Source: CAVREM01 sp963728825 (GTDB lineage: Bacteria; Acidobacteriota; Vicinamibacteria; Vicinamibacterales; CAVVIG01). From it: a stretch of DNA of 64,000 nt. Of the stretch, positions 17,343-26,544 are shown one piece after another. Location: assembly GCA_963728825.1 (NCBI GenBank), contig CAVSLA010000003.1, positions 310,001-374,000 of the forward strand. Direction: 5' to 3'. The position numbers were made by a program, and so were the translations under genes. Every line of letters begins with the position of its first letter. Position 1 is the first letter of the stretch. Below the pieces are notes generated by a model. It ran no database searches. It saw only the letters and a list, made by a program, of their open reading frames with translations, and was not told where the DNA came from.

Positions 17343-18323
17343 TTACCGCGCCCCGCCGGTCGTGGGTTTCGCGGCTTGCTGTTCGTCCATGCGGGCGCCC
17401 TTGAGAATACCTTCCATGCCGATGTTCCCTTCGTGGCACGCGTACTCGAAGATCGGCTCCGCGCTTCGGGCCATTGGTATCTCGGCCGTCCACGGTCTCA
17501 CCCAGGTCGTCGGATCCTCGACGGTGAACTGATAGAGCAGCGTGTTCGCGCCGTCGAGCCGGAACCGCTCGGTCAGCTTCATGTTCTCGCTCGAACCGCC
17601 GAACGCGGTTGCGCCTTTGAAGTTCGTCGTTTCGACGACCAGCGTGTCGCCCTCCCATCGGCCGCGCGACTCTCCCGCCCATCGGGTGAGCTTCGGGCGC
17701 GGCCGGTTGTCGAGCGGCACAACCCGCGCGTCATGCACCATCTCGTTCAGCAGGACGATATTGTCCTTCGTCTGCACGATCTGAACGTTGTTGTTGTAGG
17801 CGCTCGGCGTCATCGGCGGGCCGGCGTTGAAGCCGACGATGCAGCGCTCGGCGAGCATCCGGTCCTCAGGTCCCTCGGCGGGCCGCCGCAAGCCCGCGAA
17901 CTGCGTGGCCATCCGTTTCTGTGCTTCCGGCGTGTAGGCCGGCCGCCGGCCGTCGGGCGGGTCGATGATCAGCGAGGTCCGCAGCGACGCCGTCGTACCG
18001 AAGTCCCACCAGAAGTCGTTGTAGGCCCGCTCGACGTCGGCCGAAGAGCCGCCGTCCCGCGTGTCCATGTTGCGGCGCTTCCGGCTGTCTTCGGCGTACT
18101 GGCGGGCTTCCTCAGGAGTGAGGACCGCCTTGGTTCCGAATTCCTTGGGACGCTCCATCGGGGTCAGGGTGGCAAAGCTCCAGGTTCCCTGCAGATCCGG
18201 CCGGCCGTCGGACGTCAGGCCGCCGACAACCCCGCCGCGAACCCCTTGCGCCTGCAGCGTGGCAAGCGTGGTCACGGCCAACAGCGACGCGACAATCAAC
18301 GGGTAAGAAATCGAATGTTTCAT
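17343..18323 (-). CDS. Secreted conserved hypothetical protein (PDL.GxW type)
   Basis: 326 residues from ATG 18323, chosen because it opens a clear signal peptide (MKHSISYPLIVASLLAVTTL, cleavage after LQAQ). The mature start SDGRPDLQGTWSFATLTPME has the PDLxGxW pattern of a secreted family I know to be abundant in Vicinamibacteria. Later blocks are NDFWWDFGTTASLRTSLIID, GPEDRMLAERCIVGFNAGPP, VVETTNFKGATAFGGSSENM and TERFRLDGANTLLYQFTVED. The function is unknown. It lies 16 bp upstream of the Tat-signal E1alpha gene on the same strand and is probably cotranscribed with it. An alternative upstream start would add 24 residues. Confidence 0.75.
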   Translation of the reverse strand: MKHSISYPLIVASLLAVTTLATLQAQGVRGGVVGGLTSDGRPDLQGTWSFATLTPMERPKEFGTKAVLTPEEARQYAEDSRKRRNMDTRDGGSSADVERAYNDFWWDFGTTASLRTSLIIDPPDGRRPAYTPEAQKRMATQFAGLRRPAEGPEDRMLAERCIVGFNAGPPMTPSAYNNNVQIVQTKDNIVLLNEMVHDARVVPLDNRPRPKLTRWAGESRGRWEGDTLVVETTNFKGATAFGGSSENMKLTERFRLDGANTLLYQFTVEDPTTWVRPWTAEIPMARSAEPIFEYACHEGNIGMEGILKGARMDEQQAAKPTTGGAR

Positions 18324-18428
18324 GACGACCGTTAGGGTAAGCAGGAGGACTGGCAAACGCAACAATTGTTTGGGGTTCATCTTCATCTCAACCACTCAGA
18401 ACTAACTGAAAATAGGTATGCCGGCGGT

Positions 18429-18448
18429 CGGCTCGCATGGCCGCAGGG
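18429..18448 (+). repeat. Partial copy C of the dispersed repeat
   Basis: Twenty bases, CGGCTCGCATGGCCGCAGGG, matching the terminal block of copies A and B, immediately beyond the stop codon of the M49-like peptidase gene. Only the end of the repeat is recognisable here. Confidence 0.5.
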
Positions 18449-20173
18449 CTATTTGGATTGCAATAGCTGCTCGGCGGTCGTAAAGCGCGGTTCGATGTCC
18501 ACCGGCACGCCGGTGAGCTTGTCCAAAGCCGCCTTGACGGGCGGACGGACGACGCCGAGCCGGTCGCCCAGCGCCTTGGCCTTGGCGTAATCGCCTTCGG
18601 CCTGCATGGTCATGATCTCGCGGGTCAGCGCGTTGACGCCTTCCTTGATCTTCTCGGTATTGACGGCAAAAGTGCCGTCGTCCCTCACGACGAAGCCGCC
18701 CTGGTCGAGCAGGTAGTTCAGCTGAATGGCGATGCCCTTGCCGTGGGCTTCGTTGACGCCGAAGCGGATCGAACGGAAGCACGACGCCAGAAACGTCGTG
18801 TACATCGTCTGCTCCATCGATCGTGGGAGGACGCCCTTGTCGATCAGGTGCTGGAGCGCGAACAGGCCGGAAATATCCGCCTTGGCCTCCTCGAGGTAGC
18901 TCGACGCTTCTTTCATCGCCTGGCGCACCGTGGTCGGCTTGCCGTCGAGGGTGATGCTGTGGGGTCCGAGGCCATGCATCAGCTCGTGCATCAGAATGTG
19001 CGTGAAAAACGCATCGAACGCCACGTTGCCTTGATCCGCCGCGGCGAGCACGACCTTTGAGATCGGCGTCAGCACCTTGGCGAACTTGGCGTCCTGCACG
19101 TTCTTCAGCATCACGCGCTTGGCGCCCTTCTCTTTCAGCACGCGCTCGTCGTTCGGCAGGTTGTAGGCCGCGGTCTGGACGCCGCGATTGGCGTCACCGG
19201 CCGTGAATACGACGTTGACGACGGTGAGCGGGGCCAGCGCGGCGAGCTTCGGGTTGCGATACTTCGGATCGATGGGCAGGACGTTCTCGATCCCCTGGAG
19301 CTCGCCACCGAACCGCTGCAGCTTTTCGCTCTCGGCCTCGTCACGAATCGTGATGAACGACTCGAAGGCGGCCTTGTAGTTGAAGAACTCGTCTTCGTAG
19401 ACCTCGTACGGGCCGATCGTCGGTTCAATGGCCCCTTTGAGCTCCATCCACGCGACGTCGCTGTCGTAGTACTCGTTCGACAGGAACGCCTGCGCGCGCT
19501 TGGTGAGGTAGGCCTTCAGCGTCGGCTCGGCTGACAGCTCCGCGGCCTCGCGCAGCAATGACGCGGCCGCGGCGAGTTCGTTCTGGTACTCGATGCTGTA
19601 GGGCACCAGCGTGAACTGACCATTCGGCGCGCGGCGAACCACCGTGAAGAAGCCGGTGGCGCGGGCACGCTCCGCATCCGGCAGCGACTGTATCCACTTT
19701 TCGATCTCTTCCTTGGTCGCGCCGGGCGGGTAGAAGTTGGCGCCCTGTGGCTTGGGCGGCGCGCCAGGGACAAACGGCTCGTCGTGATCCAGCCTTGACC
19801 ATGGCCCCTTGTTGATCAGGAAATGGTGCAGGCGCTCACGATCGACTGGTCCGTCCCGTCGCGAGAGATCGAGCAGCATCGCCTCGTTCCCGACCCACAC
19901 CTGGCGCAGGTAGATGGCGTCGATGATTTTCGAGGCCTCGACGAGCTTGGTGAGTGCCTGCCGGTCGGCGGGCGACAGCTTCGACAGATCCGCCGCCACC
20001 TCGGTCGGCGCAAAACGCGCGATTTTCGTGCGCAGGTCGGATGATGACGAGCGGGCGGACTGAGCGGTTTCCGAAGTGGCCGGCACCGGGGCCTCCTGAG
20101 AACCGCACCCGGTGAACAGGCCCAGCAGCAGGATCGCACCAGACGCCGTTGCGGTTTTGAGTGCGTATGTCAT
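18449..20173 (-). CDS. M49-like (dipeptidyl peptidase III-related) zinc peptidase lipoprotein
   Basis: 574 residues. Lipoprotein signal GAILLLGLFTGC with Cys23. Zinc site HELMH at residues 396-400, followed by YLEEAKADISGLFALQHLID, whose EExxAD block supplies the third ligand as in the HExx(x)H...EExxAD/E pattern of DPP III-like peptidases. The N-terminal half (WSRLDHDEPFVPG, YDSDVAWMELKGAIEPTIGP, YEVYEDEFFNYKAAFESF) matches the bacterial DPP III-like family. Classical DPP III has HExxxH; here the motif is HExxH. It probably trims peptides in the periplasm or at the outer membrane. It is divergent from the next dehydrogenase gene with only 38 bp between starts, so a shared promoter region must be very compact. 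Confidence 0.78.
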   Translation of the reverse strand: MTYALKTATASGAILLLGLFTGCGSQEAPVPATSETAQSARSSSSDLRTKIARFAPTEVAADLSKLSPADRQALTKLVEASKIIDAIYLRQVWVGNEAMLLDLSRRDGPVDRERLHHFLINKGPWSRLDHDEPFVPGAPPKPQGANFYPPGATKEEIEKWIQSLPDAERARATGFFTVVRRAPNGQFTLVPYSIEYQNELAAAASLLREAAELSAEPTLKAYLTKRAQAFLSNEYYDSDVAWMELKGAIEPTIGPYEVYEDEFFNYKAAFESFITIRDEAESEKLQRFGGELQGIENVLPIDPKYRNPKLAALAPLTVVNVVFTAGDANRGVQTAAYNLPNDERVLKEKGAKRVMLKNVQDAKFAKVLTPISKVVLAAADQGNVAFDAFFTHILMHELMHGLGPHSITLDGKPTTVRQAMKEASSYLEEAKADISGLFALQHLIDKGVLPRSMEQTMYTTFLASCFRSIRFGVNEAHGKGIAIQLNYLLDQGGFVVRDDGTFAVNTEKIKEGVNALTREIMTMQAEGDYAKAKALGDRLGVVRPPVKAALDKLTGVPVDIEPRFTTAEQLLQSK

Positions 20174-20211
20174 GATGATTTGCTTTGGTTAGTCTAAACC
20201 GGAGGCCGACC

Positions 20212-21465
20212 GTGAAACGAATCGCACTGATAGCTGTCAGCGTCACTACCCTCGCGGCTGTGCTGTCGCCGCCGCTGCTGCTGGACGGCTTCGGCGACGC
20301 CAGCGCGCAGGCCCCAGGCCAGCCGGCGGGTCGCGGCGGCCGGGGCGGCTTTGTCCTCGGTGCCGAGGCGATGCCGGGGACGGCTGCGGAACATCTGACC
20401 AAGCTCAAGCTGCCGGCCGGTTTTTCGATCAGTCTCTACGCCGACAACGTCGCCGGCGCACGCTCGATGGCGCTGGCACCGGACGGGACGGTGTTCGTCG
20501 GCACACGCGCGCAGACGGTTCATGCCGTGGTCGATCGCAACAAGGACTTCAAGGCGGACGAAGTGCTGACGGTGGCCACCGGTCTCACGTCGCCGAATGG
20601 CGTCGCGTTCAGGGACGGTGCGCTGTACGTGGCCGAGAACAGCCGCATCTCCCGTTACGACGGCGTCCTCGACTTCGTGAAGGTCGCCGGCGGCAGCGGT
20701 CCGGCGCCCAAACAGACGATCCTCACCGACAAGCTCCCCACCGATCGCCAGCATGGCTGGAAGTACCTGACGTTCGGACCGGACGGCTTGCTGTACAGCG
20801 CGATCGGCGCGCCCGGCAACATTCTCGATCGCGGCGATCCCTACGCGACGATCATCCGGCTGAAGCCCTCGGTCGGAACCGACTTCGAGATCTTCGCTCG
20901 TGGCGTGCGCAACACCGTCGGCTACACCTGGCATCCCGACACCCGCGAGATGTGGTTCACCGACAACGGCCGCGACACGCTCGGCGACGACACGCCGAAT
21001 GACGAGTTGAACGTCGCGGTGAAGCCGGGCCTGCACTTCGGCTACCCGTACTGCCACGAGGCCAACATCCTCGATCCGGAGTTCGGGAAGGGCAAGAGCT
21101 GCTCCGACTACGTCGCGCCTGCCCAGAACCTCGGACCGCACGTCGCCGGGCTCGGCCTCAAGTTCTACGGCGGCACGATGTTTCCGCCCGACTACCGCAA
21201 ACAGCTGATCATCGTGAACCACGGCTCGTGGAACCGCTCGCCGCAGGTCAGTCACACCGGCTACCGGCTGATGCTCGCGAAAGTGCAGAACAACAAGGTC
21301 ACCAGCTACGAACCGTTCGTGGAGGGCTGGCTGCAGGCGGCGCCTGGCTCCGAAGTGAAGCGGCAGGCGTGGGGACAGCCCGTGGACCTGCTCGAACTGC
21401 CGGACGGATCGCTGCTCGTCTCGGACGACCGAGCCAATGTGATCTACCGGATCACCTATCGCTGA
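20212..21465 (+). CDS. PQQ-dependent sugar (sorbosone-type) dehydrogenase
   Basis: 417 residues. GTG 20212 is taken as start because GGAGG sits at the right distance upstream (about 20201-20205) and it opens a signal peptide (KRIALIAVSVTTLAAVLSPP, cleavage near ASAQA). Propeller motifs: KLPAGFSISLYADNVAGARS, LAPDGTVFVGTRAQTVHAVV, TDRQHGWKYLTFGPDGLLYS, RNTVGYTWHPDTREMWFTDN, GLHFGYPYCHEANI and IIVNHGSWNRSPQVSHTGY. It should be a periplasmic PQQ enzyme oxidising a sugar or sugar derivative; the electron acceptor is not known. It stands alone on the plus strand between two minus-strand genes and converges on yqgE. Confidence 0.86.
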   Translation: MKRIALIAVSVTTLAAVLSPPLLLDGFGDASAQAPGQPAGRGGRGGFVLGAEAMPGTAAEHLTKLKLPAGFSISLYADNVAGARSMALAPDGTVFVGTRAQTVHAVVDRNKDFKADEVLTVATGLTSPNGVAFRDGALYVAENSRISRYDGVLDFVKVAGGSGPAPKQTILTDKLPTDRQHGWKYLTFGPDGLLYSAIGAPGNILDRGDPYATIIRLKPSVGTDFEIFARGVRNTVGYTWHPDTREMWFTDNGRDTLGDDTPNDELNVAVKPGLHFGYPYCHEANILDPEFGKGKSCSDYVAPAQNLGPHVAGLGLKFYGGTMFPPDYRKQLIIVNHGSWNRSPQVSHTGYRLMLAKVQNNKVTSYEPFVEGWLQAAPGSEVKRQAWGQPVDLLELPDGSLLVSDDRANVIYRITYR

Positions 21466-21502
21466 AGGATCGCCACGAAAACCACGGGACGCCCGGGATC
21501 GT

Positions 21503-22057
21503 CTAGTGCACGCCGCGGCTCATCGTGAGAGTCGCGGGATCGGCGCCCAGCCGCCGGATGGCTTTTTCCCACATCGCTTCCGGCGGCGTCTCGAAGATCA
21601 GATCGCGGTCGACGTCAATCATGAGCCATGACGACGACTCGAGCTCGGCTTCGAGTTGACCGGGGCCCCACCCCGAGTAGCCAACCACCAGTCGGGCCCG
21701 CGGCGGCGGATCGGGGTCCAGCAGACTGCGCAGCAGATCCGGCGACGTCGACAGATACAACCCTTCTTCAACCGGTACGCTGATCGTGTACTGGCCCGTC
21801 GCGTCCGCGATCAGAATCCAGCTGCGTTCCGGCTCGACCGGCCCCCCCACCCACACCTCGAGATCCCGTGCTGCCGCGACCGGCGGATCGAGGTTCACCA
21901 CCACTCGCCCGCTGGTCACCAGCGGACGGTTGACGACCAGTCCGAACGCGCCGTCTTCCCGGCTGTGCGTGCACAGCAGGACGACCGTTCGGGTGAAGTT
22001 GGGGTCCATCAGCTGCGGCATCGACAGCAGTAACGACGGCGCGAGAGATGAAGACAT
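21503..22057 (-). CDS. yqgE: YqgE/AlgH family protein
   Basis: 184 residues, the usual size for this single-domain family. Diagnostic blocks are LLLSMPQLMDPNFTRTVVLL, DGAFGLVVNRP, VWVGGPVEPERSWIL and ARLVVGYSGWGPGQLEAELE followed by SSWLMID. The molecular function is unclear; the family has been linked to transcriptional regulation (AlgH in Pseudomonas), but that is not established here. It starts 2 bp after the uracil-DNA glycosylase gene stop, suggesting cotranscription. Confidence 0.93.
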   Translation of the reverse strand: MSSSLAPSLLLSMPQLMDPNFTRTVVLLCTHSREDGAFGLVVNRPLVTSGRVVVNLDPPVAAARDLEVWVGGPVEPERSWILIADATGQYTISVPVEEGLYLSTSPDLLRSLLDPDPPPRARLVVGYSGWGPGQLEAELESSSWLMIDVDRDLIFETPPEAMWEKAIRRLGADPATLTMSRGVH

Positions 22058-22059
22058 CG

Positions 22060-22695
22060 CTACGATGATAGCGCCCGCTGCACTTTGCGCAAGTCGTCGA
22101 CGAATCGTTCGGTTTCGTTCCGTCGAGTGTCCTCATCGGGCGCGCGCAGCAGCGACGAAGGGTGAACGGTCGCCATGACCAGCGGTGCCAGCGCCGAGGT
22201 GATGAACGCGCCGCGCTGCTCGGTCACCTTGAAGTGCTTCCCGAGCAGCGCCTGCGCGGCGGTGGCGCCGAGGCACACGATGGCGCGCGGCTTGACCAGC
22301 TGAATCTCGGTGTCGAGCCAGGGCCGGCACGCCGCAATCTCGGACGCACCGGGCTTCTTGTGGATGCGCCGCTTGCCCCGTGGCTCCCACTTGAAGTGCT
22401 TGACGACGTTGGTGACGTAGACCCTGGCGCGGTCGATCCCGGCCTGGGCCAGCGCCTTGTCGAGCAGCTTGCCCGCGGGGCCGACGAAGGGACGCCCGGC
22501 CAGGTCCTCCTGATCGCCGGGCTGTTCGCCGACCAGCATGAGATCGGCCTTGCTGGCTCCCTCGCCGAAGACTGTCTGCGTGCCGAGCTTGTAGAGATCG
22601 CAGGCTCGACAGCTACGCGCGGAGTCGCGTAGCTTCGTCAGGGTGGGGCGATCGGGAATGAGATCGGGAACCGAAGGCCTGCTCTTTTTCGGCAT
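22060..22695 (-). CDS. UdgX-type uracil-DNA glycosylase (covalent uracil binder)
   Basis: 211 residues. Family 4-like uracil-DNA glycosylase fold with GEQPGDQED at residues 56-64 (family 4 enzymes usually have GEAPG), FVGPAGKLLD, NVVKHFKWEP and the HPSSLLRA motif late in the chain. KRRIH at residues 108-112 is the loop that defines UdgX: its His is known in the mycobacterial enzyme to form a covalent bond with the deoxyribose after uracil release. Cysteines C29, C32 and later ones fit the 4Fe-4S cluster. It is predicted to trap uracil in DNA or single-stranded DNA rather than turn over. It lies between queG (6-bp gap) and yqgE (2-bp gap). Confidence 0.88.
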   Translation of the reverse strand: MPKKSRPSVPDLIPDRPTLTKLRDSARSCRACDLYKLGTQTVFGEGASKADLMLVGEQPGDQEDLAGRPFVGPAGKLLDKALAQAGIDRARVYVTNVVKHFKWEPRGKRRIHKKPGASEIAACRPWLDTEIQLVKPRAIVCLGATAAQALLGKHFKVTEQRGAFITSALAPLVMATVHPSSLLRAPDEDTRRNETERFVDDLRKVQRALSS

Positions 22696-22701
22696 GCGCC
22701 G

Positions 22702-23643
22702 TCAGGCCTGCCTCAGGTTCTCCGCGGCGATGCCGATATTCCGACGCAGGCCGGCCACTTTGGCGCGATTCATGGCACTACCCTCCAGAGCGCCCGCGAG
22801 TTCGCCTTCCGGCATTTGCAAGAGATCCACCAGCGCCGGCAGGTCCCAGGCCGGCCGTGGTTGCCACGCCGGGTCGTCGGAGGTCGGCGCCGTCGCATTC
22901 CACGGACATACCTCCTGGCAGATGTCGCAACCGTAGACATGTGCACCGATGTCCCTGCCCAGCACCGGATCGATCGGTCCGCGGTGTTCGATCGTGAGGT
23001 ACGAGATGCAGCGATTCGAGTCGAGCACGCCCGGCGCGACCAGCGCGTTGGTCGGGCATGCCTCGAGGCACAGGGTGCAGGTGCCGCACTGGTCGAATGC
23101 CGGCGGATCGATCTCGAGCGGCAGACTGCAGAGGATTTCGCCGAGCAGGATCCACGAGCCCAGTTCCGGGTTGATCACGCAGGTGTTCTTGCCAATCCAA
23201 CCGATTCCCGCGTGGCGGGCATAGACCCGCTCCTGAACCGGACCTGTATCGACGTAGGCGCGCGCGTCGAATGGATCGGTCGAACGGTCGCGCATCCACG
23301 CCATCAAGGCTTCGAGCCGCCCGCCGATCACCTCGTGATAGTCGTCGCCCCACGCGTAGCGCGCGACGTGCGCGCGTGATGGATCGGCGCATTCGGTCGA
23401 GTACGGGCGCCTGGTGTTGTAGACGGTCGCCGTCACGATCACCGTACGAGCGGACGGCAGCACGCGGCGGACGTCGGCGCGACGTTCCGCCGAGCGCGCG
23501 AGGTAGGCCATCGACGCCCCATAGCCACGCGCCAGCCAGTCCGAGAGAAAGCCGAGCTCGGGCAGATCCACCGCGGGCGCGATGCCACACGCGTCGAAGC
23601 CGAGCTCGCGGGCTTTGGTCTTGATTTCAGCGGAGGTCAGCAT
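22702..23643 (-). CDS. queG: Epoxyqueuosine reductase
   Basis: 313 residues from ATG 23643. The N-terminal cobalamin-binding part has FDACGIAPAVDLPELGFLSD and GYGASMAYLARSAERRADVR; two 4Fe-4S sites follow as CGTCTLCLEACPTNAL and CDICQEVCPWN, with the linking RCISYLTIEHRGPI block. It catalyses the last step of queuosine synthesis in tRNA, reducing epoxyqueuosine. No other queuosine genes are in the window. The upstream region consists of REP-like palindromes, so no clear Shine-Dalgarno is visible. Confidence 0.95.
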   Translation of the reverse strand: MLTSAEIKTKARELGFDACGIAPAVDLPELGFLSDWLARGYGASMAYLARSAERRADVRRVLPSARTVIVTATVYNTRRPYSTECADPSRAHVARYAWGDDYHEVIGGRLEALMAWMRDRSTDPFDARAYVDTGPVQERVYARHAGIGWIGKNTCVINPELGSWILLGEILCSLPLEIDPPAFDQCGTCTLCLEACPTNALVAPGVLDSNRCISYLTIEHRGPIDPVLGRDIGAHVYGCDICQEVCPWNATAPTSDDPAWQPRPAWDLPALVDLLQMPEGELAGALEGSAMNRAKVAGLRRNIGIAAENLRQA

Positions 23644-23650
23644 GGAAAGT

Positions 23651-23745
23651 GCCGGGCCCAAGAGGCCCGGCCTACGTACGTAGGGCGGACCTCTTAGGTC
23701 CGCCGGTTCACGCGGATTTCGTAGGGCGGACCTCTTAGGTCCGCC
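23651..23745. repeat. Three REP-like palindromes between acnA and queG
   Basis: Palindromes at 23651-23671 (GCCGGGCC/GGCCCGGC), 23684-23704 and 23725-23745 (both GGCGGACCT, 3-nt loop, AGGTCCGCC). The last two are each preceded by CGTAG. They fill the 120-bp gap between the acnA stop and queG start. Copies of the same family occur at 30994-31125, 41783-41804 and 54652-54713. Confidence 0.88.
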
Positions 23746-23763
23746 GCTTTACGGGGTTCGCCC

Positions 23764-26509
23764 TCATTGCGGGCGGCCGACGAGCTGGCGCAGCACGTAC
23801 GGCAGAATGCCTCCGTGACGGAAAGCCACCAGCTCCTCGGGCGTGTCGATTCGTGCGACCGCCTGGAACTCGATCGGCGCGGCCGCGGCATCGCCTCGCG
23901 CGCGAACCGTGATCGTGCCGGCCGGGGTCAGGCCATCGGCGACGCCGACGATGTCGAACTGCTCGCGGCCGGTGAGACCGAGGCTCGCGGCCGTGTCCCC
24001 GGCTCGGAACTGCAGCGGCAGCACGCCCATGTTGACCAGGTTGCTGCGATGGATCCGCTCGAAGCTCTCGGCAATGACCGCGCGGACGCCGAGCAGCAGC
24101 GTGCCCTTGGCGGCCCAGTCGCGCGACGATCCGGATCCGTACTCCTTGCCGGCGATCACGATCAGCGGCACGCCGAGATCCTTGTACTTCATCGCCGCGT
24201 CGTAGATCGTCATCACCCCGCCGCCCGGCTGGAACGTCGTCCAGCCGCCCTCCGTCCCGGGCGCCAGCTGGTTGCGCAGGCGGATATTGGCAAACGTGCC
24301 CCGCATCATCACTTCATGGTTGCCGCGCCGGGCACCGTACGAGTTGAAATCGGCGGGTTGAACGCCGCGCGCCATCAGGTATTTGCCCGCCGGGCTGTCC
24401 TTCTTGATCGATCCGGCCGGCGAAATGTGATCGGTCGTGATGCTGTCGCCCAGCAACGCGAGTGCCCGCCCGCCGGTGATGTTGGTCGGCGGCGTCGGCG
24501 TGAGAGTCAGACCCTCGAAGAACGGCGGGTTGCGGATGTACGTTGAATCGTCGTGCCAGTCGAACCGGTTGCCGGTCGGAACCTGCAGCGACCGCCAGCG
24601 CGAATCGCCGCTGAAGACGTCGGCGTATTGCTCGCGGAACATCTGCGCGTTGACGGCACGGAGCATCGTTTCCTGAATTTCGCGCTCGGTCGGCCAGAGG
24701 TCGCGAAGGTAGATCGGAGCGCCGTCGCGCCCGGTGCCGAGCGGTTCGGTCGTCAGGTCCATCGTCATCCAGCCGGCGATCGCGTAGGCGACCACCAGCG
24801 GCGGCGACGCGAGATAGTTGGCGCGGACCTGCTGCTGTATCCGGCCCTCGAAGTTTCGGTTGCCGCTCAAGACCGAGGCCACGACCAGATTTCGGGCCTC
24901 GACTTCAACTGACACATCGTCGGGCAGCGGACCGCTGTTGCCGATGCACGTCGTGCAGCCGTAGCCGACCAGGTTGAAGCCGAGTTGATCGAGGTAGGTG
25001 TTGAGCCCGGACTTCTCCAGGTACTCGGTCACGACCTTGGATCCCGGGGCCAGGCTCGTCTTGACCCACGGCTTGCGGGTCAAACCCCGCTCGACAGCTT
25101 TCTTGGCCAGCAGGCCCGCGCCGATCATCACGCTCGGATTCGACGTGTTGGTGCAGCTGGTGATGGCGGCAATCACCACGGCGCCGTGATCGATCTCCGC
25201 GACGGCTGGTGGATCGACGACGGCCACCGCCGCGCCTCCCTGTTTCGCGGAGACGTCGGCCGATCCGCCGGCGAGGGCGCCCTTCTTGGCCGAGGTCGTC
25301 TGCAGGCTGGGCAGCGCGGTGGCAAACCCGCTCTTGGCGTGCTTGAGCGACACACGATCCTGCGGGCGGCGCGGCCCGGCAAGGCTTGGTTCCACGGTCG
25401 CGAGATCGAGCTCGATGCACTCCGAGTACGTCGAATCCGGGTCGCCGGCATTGCGGAACAGGCCCTGTTCTTTGGCGTATGCCTCGACCAGGCGGACGTG
25501 CGATTCCTCGCGACCGGTCAGGCGAAGGTAGTCGAGCGTCATTTCATCGATCGGGAAGATCGCAATCGTGGCGCCATACTCCGGGCACATGTTGCCGAGC
25601 GTCGCCCGATCGGCGATGGTCAGGTGCGCCAGACCGGGCCCGAAGAACTCCACGAACTTGCCGACGACGCCGTGCTTGCGCAGCCGTTCGGTAATCGTCA
25701 GGACGAGATCCGTGGCGGTGGCACCCTCGAGCATCGCGCCGGTGAGCCGGAATCCCAGGACCGGCGGAATCAGCATCGAGATGGGCTGGCCGAGCATCGC
25801 GGCTTCGGCTTCGATGCCGCCGACGCCCCAGCCGACGACGCCGAGACCGTTGATCATCGTGGTGTGCGAATCGGTACCGACCAGCGTGTCGGGATACGCG
25901 ATGGTCTGGCCGTTGCGCTCGGCGGTCATCACCACGCGCGCCAGGTACTCGAGGTTCACTTGATGGACGATGCCGGTATCGGGCGGAACCACGCGGAAAT
26001 TGCTGAAGGCGTCCTGCCCCCAGCGCAGGAACGCGTACCGCTCCTTGTTGCGCGAGAACTCCAGTTCGGCGTTCAGCTGAAAAGCGTTGGGTTGGCCGAA
26101 ATAGTCCACCTGAACCGAATGATCGATGACGAGCTCGACTGGCTGCAGCGGATTGACCCGGCTGGGGTCGCCGCCGAGGCGGACGATGCCGTCGCGCATC
26201 GCCGCGAGATCGACGACCGCCGGGACGCCGGTAAAGTCCTGGAGCAGCACGCGCGCCGGCGCGAAGGAAATCTCACGCTGGACCGAGGTCTTGACGTCCC
26301 AGCGTGCCAGCGTCTCGATGTCAGCCGCTTTCACGAAGCGGCCGTCCTCCTGGCGTAGGAGGTTTTCCATCAAGATTTTCAGGGAATACGGCAAGCGGTC
26401 GATCTCGGGATGCCCGGCGTCGCGGAGGGTCCGCAAGCTGTAGGTACTGAAACCCGCGCCCGGCGACCTGGAGATCCTTGCGCGTTCCAAAGGAGTTCAC
26501 GGTCGACAT
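23764..26509 (-). CDS. acnA: Aconitate hydratase A, with an apparent frameshift near the start
   Basis: About 914 residues once repaired. The AcnA core is clear: ITSCTNTSNP and GYGCTTCIGNSGPLP give the three Cys ligands of the 4Fe-4S cluster; TLVGTDSHTTMINGLGVVGW, GSSRDWAAKGTLLLGVRAVI and ERIHRSNLVNMGVLPLQF are also present. It converts citrate to isocitrate. The natural N-terminus (M)STVNSFGTRKDLQVAGRGF starts at ATG 26509 in one frame and continues as STYSLRTLRDAG in another, with an extra base near 26449-26455 (GGGTTTC on the minus strand). Without repair, a TTG at 26490 in the second frame would be needed. A one-base assembly error is the simplest explanation in an essential TCA gene. Confidence 0.9.
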
Positions 26510-26544
26510 CTCGCCTCTCGAAAGAAATCCATCGTACTACAGGC

